From assembly GCF_024323335.1 (NCBI RefSeq), contig NC_066580.1, positions 440,839,351 to 440,903,350 on the forward strand: 64,000 nt of DNA, given 5' to 3'. This document shows positions 22,979 to 32,465 of this stretch, one piece after another. The first letter of the stretch is position 1; the number at the start of each line of letters is the position of its first letter. Source of the DNA: Lathyrus oleraceus. Lineage: Eukaryota; Streptophyta; Magnoliopsida; Fabales; Fabaceae. The position numbers and the translations under genes were made by a program. Below the pieces are notes generated by a model. That model saw nothing but the letters and a program-made list of their open reading frames with translations, searched no databases and was not told the DNA's origin.

Positions 22979-23131
22979 GAGATGGCATCATTTTGATTGT
23001 TGTAATCAGTTAGAAATATTTTGTTTTCAGTTTACTTATGTTGTAGTGATGTTTGTTGTGAACCTCGTTGTAACAAAAACTTAATGATATATAAAAATTG
23101 AAGGTTACAAAAATTCAATGTTACAAAAAGA

Positions 23132-25455
23132 TTATGACTCAGATGATGCTCCTCGATTGGGACAATTGTTCTTATTGTGTCCTGGTTGACGATAAATACT
23201 ACATAGTCTTATCATTTTATCTGTTGTATCCATGTGTGTCTTGATACGTGTGCTGTTTGGCCGTCCTTTTTTCTTTCTATGCATCTCGTCGTTGTGCCAA
23301 ACTATGCCACCTTCATATGTCGAGTATGTGTGCATGCTGCAATGACATGGGAGCAAGGAATGCGGAAGGCCTGGAATTTTCCACAGTCGCACCAACTTCT
23401 GTTTAGTTTGACAACATAGGCTAATTTTGGTCTCCCCTCATTGTGGTCCATTGTTTCCTGCACGCTGAAATTTTGCCTATGACGATCAAAGACTGTTACC
23501 GCGTGTGTGCTAGCTTTGATGCTCTCCTCTTTCATCACTTTCATGCAACACTCACTGAATATTTGCCCAAACATTAACACTGCACTCCACCTTGCACCTC
23601 TGGTTGGAAGGTAGAAGCCAACCTATAATAGGTTGATCTGACCAAGGCGGTTATTGGTAGATTTCTAATGCCTTTGAATATGTCGTTCATGCATTCCACA
23701 AGGTTTGTTGTCATGTGGCCCCATCGACAACCTCCGTTAAATGCCCTTGTCCACTGCTCTACTGGTATGTTATTCAGCCATCTTCCTGCATCTTCATTAG
23801 ATAGTCTAATTTCATCACGGTAATATTGAAATAACTGTTGAGTTAGAGCATACCCAGTGTTCACCACTTTCTTGCGTAGGTTCTTATCTTTTATTGCACG
23901 CATGAAGTTTTGTGTGATATATCTAATGCAATAGACATGGGTAGAAGGAGGATCATGCCATTCGTTGTCATGGTTATTGTAAGCACTCTCAATGGCAGCA
24001 TGTCTATCAGAAATCAAACAGAGATTGGCTTGTGGAGCCACATGTGTTCTGAGATATCGAAGAAAGAAACCCCAACCACCAGCAGTTTCACCTTCAACCA
24101 GAGCAAAGGCATTGGGAAAGACATTGTTGTTACCGTCTTGTGCAACCGCCATAAGCAAAGTACCCTTGTATTTATCGTATAACCATGTTCCATCAATTTG
24201 AATAATAGGTTTGCAGAATGCAAAACCTTTGATACATGGGTCAAACGACCAAAAGAGACGGTGAAAGATTCTATTACCAATAACACAGGTTTCATCTAGC
24301 ATCTTTGCTAGAAATGTCTCCATAATTACAACAGTTCCTGGCACATATGTTTTTAGTGCCCACAAAAACCGTGGCAATTATTTGTATGAATCCTCCCAGT
24401 TGCTGAATACATGTTCAACAGTCTTTGTCCTCGTAATCCATGCTTTCTTGTAAGATGGAGTATAATTATTTCTTGTTCTGATATGAGATATAATTATACT
24501 CACCTTCGCTGATGGGTCTTTGTTAATAAGCAGCAAAATGTCTTGACATATCAATACATAGCTTAATTTATGGTGATCTTGTTCAACGTTAGTTGCAATG
24601 CAACTATGAGGTAGGTCTATTGAAACTATCTCCCAAGAGTCGCTTTTATTTTTGTAAGACGCAGCCAACCGAAACTTACAAAGGATGTTACAACATTCGA
24701 TGACATACCTTCTCGAATCAGTGCGTTTCACTGTGAAATCAGCAGCGTTGTTCATGTGGAATTTTTTTATAGCTCGCACACATTCTTCTTTAGTGCGGAA
24801 CATGTCTCCCACCTTTAACTCGCTTTCTGATCGTGGATACGGGTTATAAAAAACATTGTTGGATGTTTCATCGTCATGCAGATCCATGTTTGTCATGTGT
24901 TGAGGCGGATTGTAGACATGACTAGGAGGTAATGGCGATGGTTGATCATCATCTTCAATGTCGTTGTTCAACATATGATTGACCTGTATCTCGGTCTCTT
25001 CTTCTTCTTCATCAACGATGTTGACTTCTACTTCTGCTTCTGGGTCGACGTCATTGAGTATTGTGAATCAAATTCATCAGATTCATCCTGACTAGTTATT
25101 TGAGATTGATGAGATAGTATACTTGGTTGAAGAGTAATATACAACTCAATACAATTGCAACCAGAATGTCCGTGACTAACAAACATGTATTCAACATCTT
25201 CATCATCCCGTACCTTTAGCGGGAAAAACTTGCATTGACTGTTCTAAAAAAAATTGGATTTTGATACGTGATCTTTGACACAATACCAGATCCTATGCAG
25301 GATTGAATTCGTTTTTTCAAATGCAATAAATTTGCATTTCTCTTTATTGTAAGTCGAATGGTATCGTTATTTTGAAAACAAAACCCGTATAACTCAAACT
25401 CGTATGTCTCACCATTGCAGTGAACATTGACACTATATTTTGGTGAAGATGACAT
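23132..25455 (-). pseudogene. MULE-B: Mutator-like transposase, nearly full length
   Basis: Start ATG 25455 (MSSSPKYSVNVHCNGETYEF), a PB1-like N-terminus, then an acidic linker and the MuDR DNA-binding region (24974-24378; VGDMFRTKEECVRAIKKFHM). The core (24377-23574) has IIQIDGTWLYDKYKG (Asp 1), LISDRHAAIESAYNNHD (Asp 2) and NLVECMNDIFKG (Glu), so the DDE residues are intact. A SWIM zinc motif follows (WCDCGKFQAFRIPCSHVIAA), then a knuckle CSIYRQPGHNKNNC in which the second Cys is Tyr. Breaks: frameshifts near 25225, 25035, 23610 and 23390, and an in-frame TAA at 24375-24377. It encodes the DNA-cutting enzyme of a MULE transposon, now inactive. Confidence 0.82.
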
Positions 25456-25537
25456 TGTAAAATTTCTGGTGCAGATGAAAATTAATTTCTTGTTGCAGAT
25501 GAATGTGTGTTGATTGTTGTATGTTGATAGTAAGACA

Positions 25538-25546
25538 CTTAAATAG
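25538..25546 (-). promoter_or_regulatory. TATA-like element of MULE-B
   Basis: The minus strand reads CTATTTAAG 83 nt before the MULE-B ATG, identical to the element before MULE-A. Confidence 0.5.
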
Positions 25547-25701
25547 GTTAGTGATTTGTCTAACATGCAAGCAAGTCCGAAGTGATGTGTCTAACATGCA
25601 AGCTAGTCTAAAGTGATGTGTCAAATATGCAAGCTAGACAAAAGTGATGTGTCCAACATGCAAGAGAGAGAGGAAAGCCATGTGTCCCACATGCAAGCCC
25701 T

Positions 25702-25899
25702 AACTCCAAATGAATTGGTGCCTCTTTGCAATCCTTGCACATGGGCGCCATTCCATTTGGCGACACCATGTCTTGCATGCATGCAGACCTCGAACCAAGC
25801 ATGCAGAGTTAGATGTGTCATGTATGAGCCTAGGGAGGCGCCAATTTGAATGGCGATACCATGTAGAAAATGCACATGGGCGCCAATTCATTTGGCTAC
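25702..25899 (+). repeat. Hairpin array HA4 (four units) between MULE-B and PMD-B
   Basis: Units are 25702-25722 (AACTCCA/TGGTGCC), 25744-25764 (GGCGCCA/TGGCGAC), 25837-25857 (GGCGCCA/TGGCGAT) and 25893-end, where the left arm GGCGCCA starts at 25879 and the right arm TGGCTAC at 25893. Every spacer is 7 nt. Next to it on the MULE side (25560-25690) the phrase 'gatgtgtc(t/c)aacatgcaagc' repeats about four times. The array is in the bidirectional intergenic region, 41 nt from the PMD-B TATA box. Confidence 0.7.
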
Positions 25900-25939
25900 C
25901 ACATGCAATCATATTTTTCTAAGCTTTCACACTTTTTCC

Positions 25940-25948
25940 TATAAATAG
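25940..25948 (+). promoter_or_regulatory. TATA box of PMD-B
   Basis: TATAAATAG lies 127 nt before the PMD-B ATG and is followed by a leader with repeated 'catcactcactac' phrases. Confidence 0.65.
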
Positions 25949-26074
25949 GAAGGTGATTCTAACATTTATTCCACATCATCACTCACTACTTCCTCTACAA
26001 CATCAAATCACTACTTTCCTCTACACCATCACTCACTACTTTCATCTGCACCAACCTCTTTCATCTCCGACAAG

Positions 26075-26262
26075 ATGTTTATCCTCACAATAAGCGAATC
26101 ACATAGAGGAACAGTTGCAAACATAGCAGCTTATGTAAGCGTTTAATTCTTTTGTTATTTGTCTAGAGTACCTTTTAATAACATATCAACTTAGTAAAGT
26201 ATTTTGTTATTTCTTTTATAGGATGTTTCAAGGTTCCGTACTCGGGTCCACAAGTTCCCGTG
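26075..26262 (+). pseudogene. PMD-B: 5' end of a plant mobile domain gene
   Basis: Exon 1 (26075-26134, MFILTISESHRGTVANIAAY) is 60 nt, as in PMD-A, and ends at a GTAAGC donor. The intron ends with TATAG at 26221. Exon 2 begins DVSRFRTRVHKFP and loses homology at about 26262, where organellar-looking DNA starts. Only the promoter, exon 1 and a few codons of exon 2 survive. The pair MULE-B/PMD-B mirrors PMD-A/MULE-A. Confidence 0.7.
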
Positions 26263-26686
26263 ATTGAAGGTTTATGGATATCCTTTTCAAAAGAGAGTTT
26301 ATTTTTCACATAATAGTTTTTCGGTTGGATCGAGGTCTACTGTATTCCCTTCATATAACACGCACCGTAGGCCATCCTCGGCCTTCTTCGTTTTCGATGA
26401 AAATGAAAAAAAATATATCGATCTCCGAAAACGTTTTCCTTCCCCCGCCACATCTCCCTTCGTCGAGCCTTTCCTTTAATGGTTGGGGGAAGCATTCCCT
26501 TATCTAAACTTGGCAGGCATTCTTTCCAGCCTTATTCAAATGGGGGGTGGGTTTGGTTGGTTGCAGGCTTCCCCGATCGTACCGTTAGTAAATTCCTCCG
26601 CCAATTCTTTTTGAATTTTATTTTGCTTCCATTGTCTTGCTGAACTGCTTTTCCTGTTGAAGCTTTTACGAGGGCTTTTGCTCATG
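26263..26686. other. Left part of a probable organellar DNA insertion
   Basis: This stretch differs from the surrounding elements and shares no repeat with them. Its composition is more balanced, with homopurine and C clusters ('cccccgccacatctccctt'). It must be contiguous with 45723 onward once Ogre-1 is removed, because the two sides share the CCGAT target duplication. I cannot match this half to a specific organellar gene. Its short frames (26264-26507) look like no known protein. Confidence 0.4.
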
Positions 26687-26691
26687 CCGAT
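26687..26691 (+). other. Target-site duplication of Ogre-1, left copy
   Basis: CCGAT directly precedes the TGTAGC start of the LTR. The identical CCGAT follows the other LTR at 45718-45722. Confidence 0.9.
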
Positions 26692-27677
26692 TGTAGCACC
26701 TCAAATTTGCCCTCACTCATTCATGCATTCATTCATTTTTTAGGTCATTGATCATTCCATATTGCATTGCATCTTGGCAGTCAGAATTGGCATCAAGAGG
26801 ATCCTTTGGGCAGAAGAGCAAGTCTTTCCTTGAGATGAAGGCCACTTGATTATTCTAAAAGAGCTTATATGAGCTAAGGTTCATTTTGAAGCAACTTTAC
26901 CAAGTGGTAGGGGCCCAAACTCATCAGTGCATTTCCAGGTCATCTGAGGCCCATACAATTCAACTGTGCAGTCAACTGAGGGCTTTGAGTTGGAGAAATT
27001 GTTTGAGACACTTAATTCATGTCCAAAAGAGGCTTATTCATCATTTCAAACATCTACCTTGAAGATTTTGAAGTCAAGTCAAAAGTTTCCAAAAATGGAA
27101 AGTGACCTGTAATTCAAAGTTTCCAAAAATGGCAAGTTTTTGGACCATATTCAACTTGACTTTCCAACATCAAAGAAGCTTTAAATGAATTTTTGGTGAA
27201 CATGAAAGTTGAATATCTTGCTCTCCTCTTTTCAAAAAGTCCAAGATCATGATCATCTGATGAATGGTTGAGAAGTTATGAATAAATGATTGCAAAGTAT
27301 GCTTGGAACTTCAAAATGCCATAACTTTTGATCCAAAACTCCAAATTGAGCCACTCTTTTTGCAAAATGCTTGTCTCGACCCATAGTTTCCAATTGAATC
27401 ATTGCATTTCATGAAATTAACTCACATGATCATTTGTCCATGCATGTATATTTTGGAGGGAAAATGGAGAATTCAAATTCTATTGATCATACATGAAAAT
27501 TACCAATGCCATTGTGATCTTTGGATGATTTTAAGTGACTTTGAACCTTGCATGGCACTGTTCACGTGCACATTGCTCATGCCACCTCACATTTGCATTT
27601 TTGGTCATACACCTCATTTCTCATTAATTTTTCATTAGCCAATGCTTAAACTTAATTTCAACATGATTAAGGAGGAG

Positions 27678-27685
27678 TATAAAAG
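27678..27685 (+). promoter_or_regulatory. TATA box of the Ogre-1 5' LTR
   Basis: TATAAAAG lies 986 nt into the LTR and is conserved at the matching place in the 3' LTR (about 43536). Transcription of the element probably starts about 30 nt downstream. Confidence 0.6.
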
Positions 27686-30680
27686 CCTAATCCTAACTGA
27701 ATTGGATCAGGATACACATTCTAGATCTAGAATTCAAGATTCCCTCCAAATTTTCTCTCAATTCAAACTTCAAAATTCTTCACATAACACATCAATTTTC
27801 TTGCATATTCGTGTTCATTGAGCATCATTTAGTAAGAATCAAGGCTTAGATTGGTGAATTTGGTCAAGAATCATGCACATCCAAAGCTTGAACATGAAGA
27901 TGGAATTTGAATTTTGAGCTAGATCTAAGAGGTTTCCACTGCCAATTCGTGCACAAAGCTTCATAACAAGGTTGGAAGAGAAGATCTGGACATTTTTGGA
28001 GCTTGAATCCACGATTTCAACTCACTGCTCTTCAAAGAGGTTGAAATTCGAATCTCTTGTTTCTTCATTTTCTTGCCAAGATCTTGTAGAGTTTTTAATG
28101 CTGATGATTCTGATATCAATAGATTTTAATTTGGATGAGAATTGAGTGAGATATGAAGGTTTAAAGTTTTGATATGCATAATGTTTCTATTCGATCCGCT
28201 TTGTACATGATGAACTAGGCTTAGATAATAGGATATCTGTGATCTACGTGAGAAGACGATTCCAACCATATAAATATCATAAAATTCTGGAAAAAAAATT
28301 GGCGGAGCTCCGCCGGAGACGGCCGGAGAAGACGGTTGCTCCACCGTCCTCCGCCGTCTACTACATGGCCTAGGGCAAGCTTCAAAACGGCAGCGTTTTG
28401 TCCCTGAGCGCGCTATTAACATTGTTGTCCTGTGTTCGATTCCTCTTGCCATGCGTTTTTTATTTCATTTGTTTTCTCCTAATTGAAACGCGGCGTTTTG
28501 ATAGCGCCTTGGACTTTAGGCGCACCTGTTCGATCCTTCTGCATGCGTATTTCCTTTATTCCAATTGATTTTCTGAGCGCTTCCTTGACTTGCATGGCCT
28601 TGGTTCGATTCCTTCATGATGATGTTTCCAATTTTCTTTTCATAACATTTTCCATGTGATTTTCAACATTATTACATTTTTGTTCATTAATTCAAAAAAT
28701 CTTATAAGATAACATATGTATCCAAATTAATCCATTCTTTTTTCCACATGTTCATTTCAATGTCTATTATTTTTTGATGTTCATTTCCTGATTTTATTGT
28801 GGCTGGATTTTTAATAGGGATTGGTTGATGGCACATGATGTCATATTGCTATGATTGCATTCATTTGGTTGTGAAATGATCATTGTTTATCCAATTGACT
28901 TGAAATTTGACATGCTTGATCATAACATGTTACATGATTTTTAGGCTTTTGTTTGGCATTTTTATCACATTCTACCACTATTTTGGACACATGGATGTAT
29001 GGTGTGACAATTTGTATCACACCTTATGATGTTGCTCTTGTTCATTTTCATGCATATGTCATTTGATCTCTTCTGATCCCAATTTTTTGCAGTATGCTTG
29101 TGTTTAACACGTTGATTTCACATAAAAAATTTCATGATCATTGGATACATTTCTGTTTTAATGTGGATTTTCTATTCTTGATGTCCAATTGTGATCACCT
29201 TGTGTGCCTTTGCCTTATCTTGATTAATTGTTGGCTTTGCCTTATGATTTGGCTTTGATCCTTTTTAGGACATGTTCTTGCTTGATTTAATGTGCTTCAT
29301 GTGGAATATCAACTTCTGTTTTGGTTGTTTGCCTTGCCTTTGACCCTAGTCTTTGTACTAGTGGTTTGTACTCACCAATTGTGTTTGTGTTTCAGGTGTT
29401 TAGCACTAATGATTGGTGTGGCCTCATCATTTGAGATGCCATTTGCTTTGTTTACTAACCTTTGTTGTGTTGTAGGTCCCTTGATGTGATGAACTCACTT
29501 GAGTGATTGCATTTGAGACTTACCTTGTGTATAACTGTTGGATGATTCCTCTGTTGTCTGTTTTGGTTTTCTGAGTGTGAATATTAACTGTCTGGATTTT
29601 GTACAGGTACATTAGGCGCTTGTTAGCTCTTGCTTGAGCTTTGCTTTGCTTGTGGTTGGTTTACCACTTAGGTAACCTCTCTTTCTCCATGTATTCTGGA
29701 AGCCCTGTCGTTTCTTTTGGCAGGCATTTGGCTGAAGTCCTCCTTAAAAGGCAATGACTGTGTATGTTTATATTTGTGTTGAAGACCTCCAAGTGAGGCA
29801 TGTTACTTGTTAAGTCCTCCTTAGTGAAGAGGCAATTGACAGATAGAAGGGATTAGCAATCAATCCTCTGTTAATCGTTGAGTCGTTCATTATGCTCGCA
29901 CTACGTGCTGATGCTCTTGAACCTAACCCAAGATCTTGTATAGAGTCAGTCAAGTGGAATAGGGTCCCTCATTCTGGATCCCCACACCTTCTTTGATTCA
30001 AGCTCACCCAGGCCAGGGTTAAGAGCATGAGGTCTCATCCTCATTTCCATCTTTCATCAGCTTCCCCCTAACTCTCAATGTTAGTGGTTAAGAGCTCAAG
30101 ATACCCCTACAGTTTTGGTTTGTTTGTCGAGGTTGATATGACCCCTCTTGACTAAAGCCTTACCCTTGGATGTTTGAGCCCCCTTGTTGGTGTGTTTACT
30201 CCATGTATATGTTTTTGTGTGGTGTGATTGTATCCCCATAGGTTTGCTAGACTTCGTATATTCTCTCGTTTGCATGTCAATTAAGGTAGCACAGTTCCTT
30301 CGTCTAGGACTTCCTTTCTTGCGTGAGCATTCCTAAAACACAAACCAACTTTATATTCTCTTAAGGACACGTTGACTCCTTCTACTACAGGTGAGTAAGT
30401 CTCCCAAGGTCGAGCATCCAGTAGATTGCATAGTAACGTTGTTCATCTTAAAAGACACAAAACAAATATAATAGTTTAGTCGAACTACGGCAACTTTGAT
30501 TCTCATGTTCAGATGAGATACGTAGGCACGAGATGCGATGTCTTGTCGAGTTTGACTGACGACTAACATTTATTCCTTGCTGGTTTTCGCCCTCGTTGCG
30601 ATTCTTTTCTCTCGCCCTCGTTGCGATCGAGACCTTCCTTTTCTCTTGCCCTAGTTGCAATCTGTTTCCTTTTGTGTGCG

Positions 30681-30905
30681 TTTGGAGTCGGATATAAGTC
30701 CATTTATTGGCATTCTGTTTCCTATTTGCGTTTGTTGTTTGGAGTCGGATATAAGTCCATTTATTGGCTTTCTGTTTCCTGTTTGCGTTTGTTGTTTGGA
30801 GTCGGATATAAGTCCATTTATTGGCATTCTGTTTCCTGTTTGCGTTTGTTGTTTGGAGTCGGATGTAAGTCCATTCGTTGGCATTCCGTTTCCTGTTGTG
30901 TGTTT
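30681..30905 (+). repeat. 57-bp tandem repeat in the Ogre-1 5' LTR, four copies
   Basis: GGAGTCGGAT recurs at 30684, 30741, 30798 and 30855, an exact 57-bp period. Because 57 is divisible by three, open frames run through it in several frames; they are not genes. Ogre-2 has a related pair with a 69-bp period (57721 and 57790). Confidence 0.85.
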
Positions 30906-31419
30906 CTTTTGACATCTCAGCGTCTCTTTTCAGCGTTTTGTTTCGGCGTGCGTTAGCCGAGCTACGAGTGCTCTGATCTTACTCTAGTTAGAGAAGATAC
31001 GTATGCATAGGATGCGATATCTTAGCGAGCACGTTCCCCATTTCCTCGAACTACGTCGACTCTGATGTTTGTTTCTGACAAACTACGTAGGCCTAGGATG
31101 CGACATCCTGCCGAGTCCACTTTCTCCGTCTTCTTTCACCTTGTGTCTCATTCCAGTGTGTGCAGTTTTTGAGCAGTTTGTTAGCAACCTTATTCTTTTC
31201 TTTTGAGCATGGATCTCGTCGAGTACGACGGACGTGAGGGGTGCTAATACCTTCCCCTTGCGTAACCGACTCCCGTACCTAGCAATCTCTCGTCGTAAGA
31301 CCATTCCTTTCCCTTTTTCAGGTTTACTTCGAGCGTTTCCTTTCCCTCCTTTGGGATAAATAACGCACGGTGGCAGCTCTGTGTCTTTTCCCGTCGGTTG
31401 TTTTTCGCTATGCGACAGC

Positions 31420-31437
31420 TGGCGACTCTGCTGGGGA
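31420..31437 (+). other. Ogre-1 primer-binding site (tRNA-Arg)
   Basis: TGGCGACTCTGCTGGGGA begins 2 nt after the LTR end. It is the complement of a tRNA-Arg 3' end, the primer reported for Ogre elements. Ogre-2 has TGGCGACTCCACTGGGGA at the same place. Confidence 0.85.
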
Positions 31438-32465
31438 CATTTCCCTAAGCGAGTCAATCCTAGCGCTCTTTAGGAGAGTCTTTGTTGCTTTTACTGTTTT
31501 ATTTATTGCATTTATGATTGTTGTACCGTGACTGTATATATTTGCATATATGTTTGCATGCATCATATCATCATTGTGCTGACTTCTGTACAGGTTGGTT
31601 CCTCTGATTTGGGGTGGGTGTTCTGAGTGGGGCTAAAACCCAGGCCCGAGTATACACCTAGGATTAGCGTGGTCTCATGGTTCCTCACATGTTGTATAAC
31701 ATGATGCGGAGACGTGATACCACAGCCGGACGAGGTTCATTTGAGAGAGTCCTTCCATTTGGAGTATTCCACTCAGGTTGGATTATCTCTTTTGAGCTAT
31801 TGACTTCGGTGACCGTTCTTTCCCGGATCTTTGGTTTAGATGATCTTATGAGAGCTACAACGGCACACCCGAAAGGGCAAACCCGTTGAGTATCTTGCCC
31901 AATTGTCGAGACCATTATCCGCCTTAGGATGACCTTATTAGAATTCACCTGTGAGGGGAGGGTTTGATTCCTACAAGTGCAGGTTCCGTCAGTGATTCTG
32001 TGATGGTGATTTTGGTTCAGTCGAATTTATGGATCTTTATTTTTGGACGCCGGAGGTTTGTCCGTAGTATTTATCAGCGGGTTCCGTTTATTTCGGATCC
32101 CCAGGTTGAATCTGTTGGTACTTGCTCAGACGATGACTTGCTCTGTCGGTGACCGTGGGTTCTGATGCTGAAATTCTGCTCCTATGCCTTGTGATCCACA
32201 ACCAACCTGCCAGGGCTTCATCATGTTGCATCATAGCATGTTTATTTTCAAAAAATAATAATGCATAAAAAAGAAAAGAGTTAACCCGCATACGCATATC
32301 CTTTTTCAGGATCATTCATGATAAAGCAGCATTTGCATCATACACATATCATTCTTGCATTACAGGTATTCTTGAATAAGATTTCTCACTCTGGTTCCTG
32401 ACCTAGGCAGGATTGCTGATCATCGCCCGCGCCGGTACGCAACAAGGTTGAATCAACAGAGGAAT
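31438..32465 (+). other. Ogre-1 leader between PBS and gag
   Basis: I see no gene in this 1-kb leader. Phrases such as 'gacgccggaggtttgtccgt' and 'gttccgtttatttcggatcc' (about 32045-32105) match the leader of Ogre-2 near 58850-58900. In Ogre-2 this is followed by ORF1 (1.7 kb), which is absent here. 'aggcag/gattgctgatcatcgc' at 32405-32425 resembles the acceptor-like 'cacag/gaatcattgctcgc' before gag in Ogre-2. Confidence 0.6.

Larger units (their letters stand above)
26692..31417 (+). repeat. 5' LTR of Ogre-1 (4726 bp)
   Basis: It starts TGTAGCACCTCAAATTTGCC and ends CTATGCGACA, next to the PBS. It contains a TATA box at 27678, a GC-rich 'ccggagacggccgg' block near 28310, and a 57-bp tandem array near the 3' end. 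Compared with the other LTR it has an extra 1558 bp (29620-31177). Ogre-2 also has matching sequence in this part, so the longer form is ancestral. Confidence 0.92.

Noticed and set aside
17755..25899. Hairpin arrays as a CRISPR array
   Set aside because: The repeats are palindromes with variable arms and short fixed spacers, there are only about four per site, no cas genes are near, and the setting is a plant nuclear genome.
26264..26507. Two short plus-strand frames before Ogre-1
   Set aside because: No recognisable domain, no promoter; they lie in the probable organellar insertion.
30448..30956. Overlapping open frames on both strands near the end of the Ogre-1 5' LTR
   Set aside because: They follow the 57-bp tandem repeat, again divisible by three, inside an LTR.
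31420..31437. tRNA gene at the Ogre PBS sites (also 58245-58262)
   Set aside because: Only 18 nt complementary to a tRNA 3' end are present, with no cloverleaf around them; this is the primer-binding site.
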